DNA of 44,727 nt, taken from Mycobacterium sp. PO1. GTDB lineage: Bacteria > Actinomycetota > Actinomycetes > Mycobacteriales > Mycobacteriaceae. A program made the translations under genes and the position numbers. The stretch is taken from assembly GCF_017312405.1 (NCBI RefSeq), contig NZ_BLTG01000059.1, forward strand, positions 1-44,727. Reading direction: 5' to 3'. The notes under the pieces were generated by a model. The model ran no database searches. It had not been told where the DNA came from and worked only from the letters and a program-made list of their open reading frames with translations. This document shows positions 14,564-27,209 of this stretch, in pieces (the stretch's first letter is position 1; the number at the start of each line of letters is the position of its first letter).

Positions 14564-15610
14564 TCAGTCGCGATCGGCGAGGGTCACCTCGACGCCGCCC
14601 ACCAGGTCGGTGGTCAGGTTGTAGATGAACGCGCCGATCGTGGCCGCCGCCGTCAGCAGCACGATGTTGACCAAGCCGATCAGTGCCGCGCCGCCGAAGA
14701 TCGTGCCGCTGGACACCAGCTCACCGCCGGAGGCGCCGCTGGCGCTGGTCAGCAGGTCACCGACGTTGCTGTTCAGCTTCGTCCAGACGCCCATCCCGCC
14801 GAGGACCAGATACAGGAACGCCACGGCTATCATCCACACGAAGAACAACGCCACCGACAGCAGCAGCGACACCTTCAGCGTGCTCCACGGGTCGATGCGG
14901 CGGATCTGCATGCTGGCCCGCACCGGACCCTTGTGCTGGCGGGTCGCGACCTGCACGCCCTTGTTCGGCTGTGGCGGGCGCTGCTCGACGCTGGGACGCT
15001 CGGCCGGTTTGCGCTGCTGCGCCGGACGCGGCATCGGACCGGACAGGTCGGGCAGCTCGCTGTTGTACTTGCCGCCTTCCGGCCTTGCGGCCTGCTCGGT
15101 GCGGTTGCCGTCGGGACGCCCCCCTTCAGGTCGGGGACCTTCCGGCCTCGACTCCGGACGGGCACCCTCGGGCCGCGCGTCCGGACGGGGAACCTCGGGC
15201 CGGGACTCCGGGCGGCCGGCCTCTGGCCTCGCACCTTCGGCCCGCCCGGCTTCCGGCCGGGCACTGTCGGGCCTGGCACTGTCCGGTCTCGCACTGTCGG
15301 GTCGGATCGTGTCGGTGCGCTCATTGCGGGAAGTGGTGTCGCCCTCGGCCGGGGAACCGCCCGCGATGAAGCGGTTCAGCCGCGCGTCCAGGCCCTGCTG
15401 CCCGCCGCCACGCCGGGCCTCACCGGCCGACCCGTCCGGCGTCTGCTGCTGGCGAGCGCGGGCTGCCGGCCCCCGCTGCCAGGGCGGGACGTCGCCGGAC
15501 TCGGCGACATGCGCCGGCGACGACCCCGACTGCTGCGGCCCGCCGCGCGGCGCCTGGCCGCCCGACGAACCCGCGTCATGAGCAGAACCCGGCTCGTTGG
15601 GTGAGCTCAC
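14564..15610 (-). CDS. DUF3566 membrane protein with repetitive Pro/Arg-rich N-terminus (Rv0007-like)
   Basis: 348 residues. The first about 220 residues are low-complexity and cytoplasmic, rich in Pro, Arg, Glu, Gly and Ser, with repeats of the type RPDSA, RPEGA and RPESRPE. The C-terminal DUF3566 domain starts at RASMQIRRIDPWSTLK and has two membrane helices (about residues 246-268 and 308-332) with the family-typical GVWTKLNS between them. The GTG start is immediately adjacent to the gyrA stop (TAG-GTG), so it is translated behind gyrA. In actinobacteria this gene follows gyrA and its function is unknown; a division role is suggested only by context. Confidence 0.88.
   Translation of the reverse strand: MSSPNEPGSAHDAGSSGGQAPRGGPQQSGSSPAHVAESGDVPPWQRGPAARARQQQTPDGSAGEARRGGGQQGLDARLNRFIAGGSPAEGDTTSRNERTDTIRPDSARPDSARPDSARPEAGRAEGARPEAGRPESRPEVPRPDARPEGARPESRPEGPRPEGGRPDGNRTEQAARPEGGKYNSELPDLSGPMPRPAQQRKPAERPSVEQRPPQPNKGVQVATRQHKGPVRASMQIRRIDPWSTLKVSLLLSVALFFVWMIAVAFLYLVLGGMGVWTKLNSNVGDLLTSASGASGGELVSSGTIFGGAALIGLVNIVLLTAAATIGAFIYNLTTDLVGGVEVTLADRD
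15261..15305 (-). repeat. three 15-bp tandem units encoding RPDSA
   Basis: Each unit begins GCACTGTC on the + strand (15261, 15276, 15291) and encodes Arg-Pro-Asp-Ser-Ala on the minus strand, inside the DUF3566 gene. Further diverged RPE-type units continue downstream in the protein. Confidence 0.75.
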
Positions 15611-18136
<2,526 letters not shown>

Positions 18137-18170
18137 AGAGTTTTCCCTGGCCCTATCGCAGAATCAGTAA

Positions 18171-20198
<2,028 letters not shown>

Positions 20199-20263
20199 GT
20201 TGGACGCGTCTCCTTGGATGTTTCGCAGGCAAGCGATCGAGCACCGCTCGCAGGTCTTCGTAC

Positions 20264-20269
20264 AGTCTA
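20264..20269 (-). promoter_or_regulatory. possible -10 element of the gyrBA promoter
   Basis: TAGACT on the minus strand, 66 bp upstream of the gyrB start, in the only sizeable gap before the gyr operon. No convincing -35 is seen at the usual distance. Mycobacterial gyr promoters are supercoiling-sensitive; that property is known of the family, not visible here. Confidence 0.25.
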
Positions 20270-20418
20270 CCGTTACCGACCGTCAGGACCGATTCTGTGG
20301 CGGCGTTTCCACACACCTAATCGCGCCGTGCACGGAATTTCTCGATTCAGGATAGGTCTTGACGCCTCGGAAACACTGCGCTCGCGTCCTGGTGGCTCTC
20401 AGGCGCAGCTCCCGGAAC

Positions 20419-20991
20419 TCACCCGTAGGTGTCGCGGGGACCGCGGCCGCGCACGCTGTAGCGGCCCTTCTGCCAGGAAGGACCGACCGGTCCCTGGATC
20501 TTCAACGATGTCACGACGCCGTCGCCGACAGCTGCCGCGATCTTGGCCAGCAGCTGCGATTGCACCAATCGCAACTGGGTGGCCCACGCCGTGGACTCCG
20601 CCGACACGGTCAACACCCCCTCGTGCAGTGAGGTCGGGGAGGCGTGGGCGGCGATCTGATCGCCGACCACTGACCGCCACCGGCCGAACACCGCCCCTTG
20701 GGCGACCCGGTTCGACCATCCCCGGCTGCGCGCCAGTTCGTTGGTGACATTGCCGAACAGTTGCGGGTCGCGACCGTCCGGGCCCGGACCCGACCAGCGC
20801 CGCCGCCCGCCACCGGCGACCCGCCTCGGCGGCGGCGCGCTGCGGCCGTGCCCCACGTTCTTCCCCTGCTGGCGCGCCGCGCCCCGGGCCTCCTCGAGGG
20901 TGCGGCGCACCAGATCCATACCCGACAAGTGGGACAGATGTGCCGGCGGGCCGGCGGCGGCGCCCTCGCTGTCGTCCGGTTCGTCGCTCAC
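20419..20991 (-). CDS. dciA: DciA, replicative helicase operator (DUF721)
   Basis: 190 residues. DciA interacts with DnaB and helps load or operate the helicase in bacteria that lack DnaC. The N-terminal half is basic and disordered; the conserved DUF721 domain is C-terminal, with VVGDQIAAHASPTSLHEGVL and ESTAWATQLRLVQSQLLAKI. The protein corresponds to Rv0004. Its GTG start overlaps the recF stop by 4 bp (20988-20991), so it is co-translated with recF. A tail of about 25 residues follows the domain. Confidence 0.9.
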   Translation of the reverse strand: MSDEPDDSEGAAAGPPAHLSHLSGMDLVRRTLEEARGAARQQGKNVGHGRSAPPPRRVAGGGRRRWSGPGPDGRDPQLFGNVTNELARSRGWSNRVAQGAVFGRWRSVVGDQIAAHASPTSLHEGVLTVSAESTAWATQLRLVQSQLLAKIAAAVGDGVVTSLKIQGPVGPSWQKGRYSVRGRGPRDTYG

Positions 20992-22148
20992 TGCTGCACC
21001 TCCGAGATCCGGCCGGCATCCGTGTCCCGCATGGTGATGTCGATGCGCCGCGCGTCCCAGTCGGCCGGGATGTCCTCGGCGACCGCGGCGGTGACCAGCA
21101 CCTGCTCGGCCGACGCGGCGACCTGAGCCAGTGCCTCGCGGCGTGCGGTGTCCAGTTCGGCGAACACGTCGTCGAGCAGCAACACCGGATCGCTACCTTC
21201 GGCTCGCAGCAACTCGTAGGCCGCCAACCTCAACGACAATGCCATGGACCACGATTCACCGTGGCTGGCGAACCCTTTGGCGACCTGCTCGCCCAGTCTG
21301 AGCTCGAGGTCGTCACGGTGTGGACCCACCAGACAGACCCCCCGCTCCAGTTCGGCGGACCGGCGCCGACTCAGCTCGTCGAGCAACGCCGCCTCCAGCA
21401 CCTCGACATCGGCGTTACCCGCGGCGGCCTCGTGCTCGACCACCTCCACGCGGCTGCGGTACCGCACCGACGCAGGCCGCGACGCTGGCGCGAGCAACTG
21501 ATAAGCCTTCTCGACCTCCGGAGCCAACTCGTTGACGAGATCGATTCGGGCAGCGATCAATTGGGCGCCGTGGGCGGCGAGGTGACCATCCCACACGTCC
21601 AGGGTTTGCAGGGCACTGTCATCACCGCGGAACCTGGCACCTGCGGCGGTCTTGAGCAACGCTGTGCGCTGGCGCACCACTTTGTCGTAGTCCGCGCGGA
21701 CCCCGGCGATCCTCGGCCGCCGCGTGGTGGCCAATTCGTCGAGATAGCGCCGCCGTTCTGCCGGGTCGCCACGGACGAGGGCAAGATCTTCCGGGGCGAA
21801 CAACACCGCGCGCAGAACACCGAGCACCTCGCGGGCAGACCGGACCGGTGAGCGGTTGAGCCTGGCTTTGTTCGCCCGACCGGAGGTGATGTCCAGATCC
21901 ACGGCCAACTCGCGGCCCTCGTTGACGACGATCGTCGAGATGATCGCCCGGTCAGCACCGACCCTGATCAACGGCGCGTCCGTGGCCACCCGGTGGGAAT
22001 TCAGAGTCGCTGAATACCACAGTGCTTCAACAAGATTGGTCTTACCGTAGCCGTTGGGACCCACGAACACCGTCCGCCCCGGAGCGAGCTCGAGCTCGAC
22101 TCGCGGCCACGACCGGAAATCGGTCAAGACGAGGTGGCGGACGTACAC
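20988..22148 (-). CDS. recF: recombination and replication repair protein RecF
   Basis: 386 residues, GTG start. SMC-like ATPase that helps RecO/RecR load RecA at single-strand gaps. Walker A is GPNGYGKTN (residues 30-38); the signature region is ASHGESWSMALSLRLAAYELL; Walker B is PVLLLDDVFAELD. The long FAPEDLALVRGDPAERRRYLD segment is typical of RecF. It lies 12 bp after gnd and overlaps dciA by 4 bp. Confidence 0.96.
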   Translation of the reverse strand: MYVRHLVLTDFRSWPRVELELAPGRTVFVGPNGYGKTNLVEALWYSATLNSHRVATDAPLIRVGADRAIISTIVVNEGRELAVDLDITSGRANKARLNRSPVRSAREVLGVLRAVLFAPEDLALVRGDPAERRRYLDELATTRRPRIAGVRADYDKVVRQRTALLKTAAGARFRGDDSALQTLDVWDGHLAAHGAQLIAARIDLVNELAPEVEKAYQLLAPASRPASVRYRSRVEVVEHEAAAGNADVEVLEAALLDELSRRRSAELERGVCLVGPHRDDLELRLGEQVAKGFASHGESWSMALSLRLAAYELLRAEGSDPVLLLDDVFAELDTARREALAQVAASAEQVLVTAAVAEDIPADWDARRIDITMRDTDAGRISEVQQ

Positions 22149-22160
22149 CGATCTTCTCGC

Positions 22161-23054
22161 TCAGCCGGATTCGCTGATCCGCTTCACCGCGTGTCCGCCG
22201 AACTGGTTACGCAGAGCCGAGACCGCCTTCATGGTGGGGGAGTCGTCCTGCCGGGACAGGAATCGCGCGAACAGTGACGCGGCGATGCCGGGCACCGGCA
22301 CCCGCAACCTGATCGCTTCCTCCACCGTCCAGCGACCCTCACCGGAATCCTCGGTGTAGCCGCTGATCTCGGCGAGATTCGGGTCTTCCTTGAGCGCCTT
22401 GGCCAGCAGCTGCTGCAACCACGACCGCACCACTGTGCCGTTCGTCCACGCTTGGTAGACCGCCTGCGGATTCTGAACCAGCTCTTCGGCGGCCAGCATC
22501 TCGTAGCCCTCGGCATAGGCAGTCATCAGCGCGTACTCGACCCCGTTGTGCACCATCTTGGCGAAGTGACCGGCACCGACCGGGCCGGCATGGACGAACC
22601 CGTCCTCACGGGGTCCGGGCGGGCGCAGCGTGTCGAAAATCGGCATGACGCGCTCGACGTCGGCCTCGGAACCACCCACCATCAGGCCATAGCCTTCAGT
22701 CAGCCCCCAGATACCACCCGACACCCCGGCGTCGATGAATCCAATTCCCTTGTTGGCCAACAAGTGTGCGTGAGGCTGGTCCTCGGTGTAACGAGAGTTG
22801 CCGCCGTCGATCACCAGATCGCCCTTCTCGAGCACCCCGGCCAAACCGACGATGGTCTCGTTGGTGACCGTGCCGGAGGGCACCATCACCCAGACGACTC
22901 GGGGAGAGGGCAACTTCTCGGCCAGTTCCTCCAGCGACGCGACATCGGAAACTTCGGGCCGCGGGTCGTACCCGACGACCTCATGGCCGCCGTCGCGCAG
23001 GCGCGCGCGCATGTTGAACCCCATTTTTCCCAGGCCAACCAGACCCAGCTGCAT
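22161..23054 (-). CDS. gnd: 6-phosphogluconate dehydrogenase, decarboxylating, short form
   Basis: 297 residues, the short GntZ/YqeC-like class rather than the about 470-residue form. Oxidises 6-phosphogluconate to ribulose 5-phosphate and CO2. N-terminal dinucleotide fold GLVGLGKMG; substrate-binding DGGNSRYTED and SGGIWGLTEGYGLMVGG; catalytic Lys/Asn in GHFAKMVHNGVEY. The residues after the second beta strand (GYDPRPE) suggest NAD rather than NADP preference, but this is inference. The gene is embedded in the dnaN-recF replication operon, an arrangement known from M. smegmatis-like genomes and absent from M. tuberculosis. Confidence 0.95.
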   Translation of the reverse strand: MQLGLVGLGKMGFNMRARLRDGGHEVVGYDPRPEVSDVASLEELAEKLPSPRVVWVMVPSGTVTNETIVGLAGVLEKGDLVIDGGNSRYTEDQPHAHLLANKGIGFIDAGVSGGIWGLTEGYGLMVGGSEADVERVMPIFDTLRPPGPREDGFVHAGPVGAGHFAKMVHNGVEYALMTAYAEGYEMLAAEELVQNPQAVYQAWTNGTVVRSWLQQLLAKALKEDPNLAEISGYTEDSGEGRWTVEEAIRLRVPVPGIAASLFARFLSRQDDSPTMKAVSALRNQFGGHAVKRISESG

Positions 23055-23085
23055 GTCAACGCCCCTTTTCGTGTGTTCGCACCGG

Positions 23086-24285
23086 TCAGCCGGGAAGGCG
23101 AACCGGCATCAACAGGTAGACATAGTCGGTCTGCGACGCCGGGAACGGCCCGGCGCCGGTGGCTGCGGCGTCGTCGTCGCCGGCCGGACGCAACACCGCC
23201 GGCCGACTCGGTGTGGTGAACCCGAATGTCACGCGATCGGCGTGCAACGAACCGAGGCCGTCGGTCAGATAGGTCGGGTTGAACGCGATGGTGAGCGGTT
23301 CACCGGCGAATTCGACGGGTAGGTCTTCCTCGGCGCGACCGACGTCGTCGGCGCCTGCGGACAGCCGGAGCACACCGTCGGCGAATTCCATCCGAACCTG
23401 CGCGCCGCGGTCGGCGACCAGGGCCACACGCTTGATGGCTTCGGTGAGCTCGGCCACGCCCAAGGTGGCCATCGCGGTGTGTTCGGTCGGCAGCAGCTGG
23501 CGGAACTTGGGGAACTCCGCATCGAGCAGCCGGGTGGTGCTGCGCTTGCCCTTGCTGCGGATACCGAGCAGACCTTCCTTGCCGACCGCCGGACCGGAGC
23601 CGAGAGACAGGTGCACGTCGGCGCCGTCCGCGCCGGCCTTGGCTGCTTCGGACAACGTTTTGGCGGGGACGAGCACTGCGGCCTCGACGCCGGCGGCGTC
23701 GGTGGACCAGGTCAGCTCCCGGACGGCCAGGCGGAACCGGTCGGTGGCGGCCAAAACCACTTTCTCGCCGGAGATCTCGACCCTGATGCCGGTCAGCATG
23801 GGCAGCGTGTCGTCGCGCCCCGCCGCGACCGCGACCTGGCCGATGGCCTCGGCGAACAGCTCGGAGGACACGACTCCGGTCTCGTCGGGCAGGGTGGGCA
23901 GCGTCGGGTAATCCTCGACCGCCATGGTGGGCAGCGAGAAACGTGCACTTCCGCAGCTCAACGCGACCCGCGTGCCCTCGACGCTGACGTCGACCGGCTT
24001 GGCCGGCAGCGCGCGCACGATGTCGCTGAGCAACCGTCCGGACACCAAAACGCTTCCCGGAGAAGCGATCTCGGCCGGAATCTGCACCTCGGCGGAGACC
24101 TCGTAGTCGAACCCGGAGATCGTCAGTCCCTCGTCGGTGCCGGTGAGCAGCACGCCGGCCAGCACCGGGACCGTCGGCCGGGACGGCAGATTGCGCGCGA
24201 CCCAGGCAACCGCATCGGCGAAGTCTTCGCGGGCCAGTCGAAATTTCAAATCCGTGAGACCAGCCGTTGTCGTCGCCACGTTCAT
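23086..24285 (-). CDS. dnaN: DNA polymerase III beta sliding clamp
   Basis: 399 residues. Homodimeric clamp that tethers polymerase to DNA. Three clamp folds are recognisable from LTDLKFRLAREDF, TLPTLPDETGVVSSELFAEAI with AAGRDDTLPMLTGIRVE, and FRQLLPTEHTAMATLGVAELTEAI. The C-terminus YVYLLMPVRLPG is the usual clamp end. ATG 24285 was chosen over an upstream in-frame start at 24321 because AAGGGA precedes it and the N-terminus then matches the family. Confidence 0.97.
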   Translation of the reverse strand: MNVATTTAGLTDLKFRLAREDFADAVAWVARNLPSRPTVPVLAGVLLTGTDEGLTISGFDYEVSAEVQIPAEIASPGSVLVSGRLLSDIVRALPAKPVDVSVEGTRVALSCGSARFSLPTMAVEDYPTLPTLPDETGVVSSELFAEAIGQVAVAAGRDDTLPMLTGIRVEISGEKVVLAATDRFRLAVRELTWSTDAAGVEAAVLVPAKTLSEAAKAGADGADVHLSLGSGPAVGKEGLLGIRSKGKRSTTRLLDAEFPKFRQLLPTEHTAMATLGVAELTEAIKRVALVADRGAQVRMEFADGVLRLSAGADDVGRAEEDLPVEFAGEPLTIAFNPTYLTDGLGSLHADRVTFGFTTPSRPAVLRPAGDDDAAATGAGPFPASQTDYVYLLMPVRLPG

Positions 24286-24402
24286 AGCGTCCCTTCGATG
24301 CACACCCCGATAAAGCGTCAATCAGCGGTTTTCCCGCCACCGCACGTGCGCCCGGGCGGGCACAGTGCAGCGAGCGCAACGGCTGTCGATGAACCACCGT
24401 AG

Positions 24403-24427
24403 AGCTTTCCGTCTCAACTTGAAAGCT
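24403..24427. repeat. inverted repeat AGCTTTC-N11-GAAAGCT upstream of dnaN
   Basis: Perfect 7-bp arms (24403-24409 and 24421-24427), centred about 130 bp upstream of the dnaN start. It could be a regulator site or a leader hairpin of the dnaN transcript. Confidence 0.5.
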
Positions 24428-24498
24428 AATCCATCCCGCCGACATCGGCGACGTTCGGGGCTCTGGGAAGGCCTGTGAGCACGGTGTCCCCAAGACGC

Positions 24499-24512
24499 TT
24501 CTTCTAGAAGAA
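24499..24512. repeat. perfect 14-bp palindrome in the A+T-rich part of oriC
   Basis: TTCTTCTAGAAGAA is fully self-complementary and opens the most A+T-rich segment of the region (to about 24540). This segment is the best candidate for the DNA unwinding element. Confidence 0.6.
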
Positions 24513-24546
24513 ATTGATGTATTGAGATCAGTAACAGTAGTAGGTG

Positions 24547-24620
24547 TTGTGCACACTGGGGACAACGTGGTGTCGGCGCTGGCCAGCGGGGTCGTCGACC
24601 TGTGAGCAGGGTGTGGATAT
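24547..24620. promoter_or_regulatory. cluster of degenerate DnaA boxes in oriC
   Basis: TTGTGCACA (24547-24555, one mismatch to TTGTCCACA), TGGGGACAA (24557-24565, minus-strand box with one mismatch) and TGTGGATAT (24612-24620, minus-strand box, one mismatch to TTATCCACA). Weaker two-mismatch candidates lie at 24484-24492 and 24662-24670. Mycobacterial oriC boxes are known to be divergent. Confidence 0.6.
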
Positions 24621-24754
24621 CAACGGCGCCCTTGGTGACGGGTTGGGGACGGCGCGGTGGTTGTGGACGCGCCTTGGGGTGAATCGCACGGTTGACCTCA
24701 GGTAGTGCACAGTGCGGTGCACAGCCTGGTGCTGTGACAGGTGGGGCGGTGGGT

Positions 24755-24770
24755 ACAGAAGTTTTTCTGT
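24755..24770. repeat. small perfect hairpin ACAGAA-GTTT-TTCTGT in oriC
   Basis: Six-bp arms with a 4-nt loop, followed on the + strand by CGTTTT. It may block transcription across the origin or be structural; no gene ends here on the + strand. Confidence 0.5.
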
Positions 24771-24885
24771 CGTTTTCGGCCTGGGCGGCATCGCGGAGCC
24801 CGCTGGGGGAGCGGGCGCCCGTCGCGAGGGTGGTGGCTGGACGAGTCGGCGTGCCGTCGGAGGGCGGGTGAAGGCGTCATGCGGT

Positions 24886-24955
24886 GCGCTGTGTCAGCTG
24901 AGTGCGGCGCGCGCTGTGTGAGCTGAGTGCGGGGCGCGCGCTGTCAGCTGGTGCC
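24886..24955. repeat. iteron-like tandem repeat near the dnaA end of oriC
   Basis: About 2.7 head-to-tail copies. Unit A (24886-24910) and unit B (24911-24937) differ by one substitution and a 2-nt indel and both begin GCGCTGTGT; unit C (24938-24955) is partial, GCGCTGTCAGCTGGTGCC. Each unit contains an AGCTG core, and the last unit lies about 110 bp past the dnaA stop. Confidence 0.65.
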
Positions 24956-25062
24956 TCCGTTGGGAGAACGGATGGGCGATCCGGGGAGCGTGCGGGCGCA
25001 CCGGCAAGGCCACGATCATGTCGTGCGGGCGCCGCCGCGGCGGTGCAGAACAGGTCGCGCGT

Positions 25063-26619
25063 TCAGCGCTTGGCGCGCTGGCGGATCCGCGTGGTGAGCT
25101 CTTTGACGTGGTCGAACACCTCGCGTCGTTCGGCCATCTCGGCGCGAATCTTCTTCTCGGCGTACATGACCGTGGTGTGGTCGCGCCCGAATGCCTGACC
25201 GATCTTCGGCAGGGACAGGTCGGTGAGTTCGCGGCACAGATACATCGCGATCTGGCGGGACTGTGCCAACGCACGCGTCTTGCCCGGCCCTCGCAGTTCG
25301 TCGACGCTGGTCTCGAAGTACTCGGCGGTGGCGGCCATGATGGCCGCGGTGCTGATCTGCATCGTGGTGGGGTCGGAGATGAGATCGCGCAGCACGATCT
25401 CGGCCAGCGACTTGTCGATGGGGGTCTTGTTCAGAGACGCGAACGCGGTGACCCTGATGAGCGCGCCCTCGAGCTCGCGGATGTTGCGCTCGATGCGGCT
25501 GGCGATCAACTCCAGGACATCACCGGGTACGTCGAGGCGGTCCATCTGAGCCTTCTTGCGCAGAATGGCGATCCGCGTCTCCAGCTCCGGCGGCTGGACA
25601 TCGGTGATCAGGCCCCACTCGAAGCGGGTGCGCAGCCGGTCCTCGAGGGTGGCCAGCTGCTTCGGCGGCCGGTCGGAGGAGATGACGATCTGCTTGTTCG
25701 CGTTGTGCAGGGTGTTGAACGTGTGGAAGAACTCTTCCTGGATACCGTCTTTGCCCTCGATGAACTGGATGTCGTCGACAAGCAGGACATCGATGTCGCG
25801 GTAGGTGCGTTTGAACGACGCCCGACGGTCATCGCGCAGCGAGTTGATGAAGTCGTTGGTGAATTCCTCGGTCGAGACGTACTTGACCCGCATCCCCGGG
25901 AACAGCCGCTGGGCGTAATTGCCGGCCGCGTGCAGGAGGTGGGTCTTACCCAGACCGGACTCTCCCCAGATGAACAGCGGGTTGTAGGCCCGGGCGGGCG
26001 CTTCGGCGATCGCCAGCGACGCCGCGTGGGCGAAGCGGTTGGATGCGCCGATGACGAACGTGTCGAAGGTGTAGCGCCGGTTGAGGGTGACACCTGAGGC
26101 GTCGTCGCCGGCCGAGTTCGCCGCGCGGTTGGCGAAATACGACGGCCAGTTCTCCTCGGCGCTGGCGCGTGCGGCCAGGTCGTCGTCGACATCGTCGTCG
26201 CTGTCGTCGAAGGAGGTGCCGTCCGCACCGTCGCCGGTCATGGTTTCGGGATCGAGCGCGGTCATGGTCGACGCCGCGCTGGTCCGCCCGTTGTGTCCGT
26301 CTCGACCAGGCTCGTCGGCGGACGCGGTGGCGGGATCGGCGATCCGGACGCCGAGTTCGACGCGCTGACCCAGTTGGCGACTGAGCGCGGCCACGATCGG
26401 TTCGCGGAGGTGTCGTTCGATCTCGTTCTGGACGAACGGCGTGGGCACCGACAGCAGGGCGAACCCCTCGGTCAGCACCAGCGGCTGCACGAGCTTGAGC
26501 CAGGCCCGCTGTTGCGGGGTCAGCGTGCGACCACCCGCGCCCGGTGAGCCGTTCAGCTCGGTGACGACGTTGTTCCAGATGGTGACGAAGGGGGGGTCGG
26601 GGTCAGCGCTCACAGACAC
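25063..26619 (-). CDS. dnaA: chromosomal replication initiator DnaA
   Basis: 518 residues, GTG start with GAGGGGG close upstream. Domain I (about residues 1-95) binds partner proteins. An acidic, variable domain II linker follows (about 96-175). The AAA+ domain III has Walker A GESGLGKTH (219-227), Walker B LLVDDIQF and the arginine-finger region DRLRTRFEWGL. Domain IV ends with the box-binding signature LSLPKIGQAFGRDHTTVMYA. It is divergent from rpmH across a region with three DnaA boxes, consistent with the autoregulation known for dnaA. A second in-frame GTG lies two codons downstream. Confidence 0.98.
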   Translation of the reverse strand: MSVSADPDPPFVTIWNNVVTELNGSPGAGGRTLTPQQRAWLKLVQPLVLTEGFALLSVPTPFVQNEIERHLREPIVAALSRQLGQRVELGVRIADPATASADEPGRDGHNGRTSAASTMTALDPETMTGDGADGTSFDDSDDDVDDDLAARASAEENWPSYFANRAANSAGDDASGVTLNRRYTFDTFVIGASNRFAHAASLAIAEAPARAYNPLFIWGESGLGKTHLLHAAGNYAQRLFPGMRVKYVSTEEFTNDFINSLRDDRRASFKRTYRDIDVLLVDDIQFIEGKDGIQEEFFHTFNTLHNANKQIVISSDRPPKQLATLEDRLRTRFEWGLITDVQPPELETRIAILRKKAQMDRLDVPGDVLELIASRIERNIRELEGALIRVTAFASLNKTPIDKSLAEIVLRDLISDPTTMQISTAAIMAATAEYFETSVDELRGPGKTRALAQSRQIAMYLCRELTDLSLPKIGQAFGRDHTTVMYAEKKIRAEMAERREVFDHVKELTTRIRQRAKR

Positions 26620-26669
26620 TTAACCCCCTCGGGGCCGACGCGAGGGTCGACCTGACGAACGACGACGAA

Positions 26670-26702
26670 TTGTCCACAAAGTTATCCACAGACTGTGGAT
26701 AG
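26670..26702. promoter_or_regulatory. three DnaA boxes upstream of dnaA
   Basis: TTGTCCACA (26670-26678) and TTATCCACA (26682-26690) are exact consensus boxes in tandem; TGTGGATAG (26694-26702) is an inverted box with one mismatch. They lie 50-85 bp upstream of the dnaA start and are likely autoregulatory or part of the wider origin. Confidence 0.8.
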
Positions 26703-26850
26703 GGGACGCCCGTCGTCGTTGTGTTGTCTACCGGCGCGAACGCTCCACACCGGAGCGCGTCACAGATGATCATCCAGTGGGCTCGCGGCGGAGGAGGCGT
26801 CCTCGCTTCGTTGTCGTTCGCCGATCCGTTGTGGAATCGGCATTGCCAGA

Positions 26851-26878
26851 AGCTAACAGTTTTCTCTCCGAGTGCCAA
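26851..26878 (-). promoter_or_regulatory. candidate dnaA promoter
   Basis: Minus-strand TTGGCA (26878-26873) and TTAGCT (26856-26851) are 16 bp apart, about 230 bp upstream of the dnaA GTG, so the leader would contain the three DnaA boxes. Confidence 0.35.
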
Positions 26879-27017
26879 CAGTTCTGCAACATTCCGAGGG
26901 CCGTGAACGTGTCGACGTCGGGTGCGGAGATCGCCACTGGCCCAATAGTTCCAGACAAGCGTGACAGGTGGGTCCGGTGTGATGACGGTGACAGTGATCG
27001 GGGCGCTGACCGTAGGT

Positions 27018-27046
27018 TTGACCGAGCGAAATCTCGTCAGTACCCT
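27018..27046 (+). promoter_or_regulatory. candidate rpmH-operon promoter
   Basis: TTGACC (27018-27023), a 17-bp spacer and TACCCT (27041-27046) form a good vegetative sigma-factor promoter about 155 bp upstream of rpmH. It would drive rpmH, rnpA, yidD, yidC and perhaps khpB. Confidence 0.5.
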
Positions 27047-27209
27047 CGAACAGTCGCCCGCAAGTGGTGATACGGCTGCGACCCGGTGCCACCGGGGACC
27101 GCGCCGGCAAGAGTGACGAGCTTACCAACGGCCGTCCGCGTCGCGCTTGGCATGACCGACATCATGCGGGCTGGCGCGTGGCGGTCAAACGCAACAAGGA
27201 GTGACTGAC

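Larger units (their letters stand above)
24286..25062. other. oriC: chromosomal replication origin oriC (dnaA-dnaN intergenic region)
   Basis: 777 bp without a gene between dnaA and dnaN, the experimentally established place of oriC in mycobacteria. It holds degenerate DnaA boxes between about 24484 and 24670, an A+T-rich block at about 24499-24540, a hairpin at 24755-24770 and an iteron-like tandem repeat at 24886-24955. It also contains the dnaN promoter, not resolved here. DnaA and both parS sites are within 6 kb. Confidence 0.9.
26620..27209. other. dnaA-rpmH divergent intergenic region
   Basis: 590 bp with no supported gene. Next to dnaA it holds three DnaA boxes (26670-26702). It also holds a candidate dnaA promoter (26851-26878) and a strong candidate rpmH promoter (27018-27046), which leaves an rpmH leader of about 155 nt. 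No clear riboswitch or hairpin was recognised in that leader. Confidence 0.7.

Noticed and set aside
15261..15305. Short direct repeats that might suggest a CRISPR array
   Set aside because: Units are 15 bp, contiguous without spacers, and in frame within the DUF3566 gene. The sigM repeats were rejected as CRISPR for the same reason.
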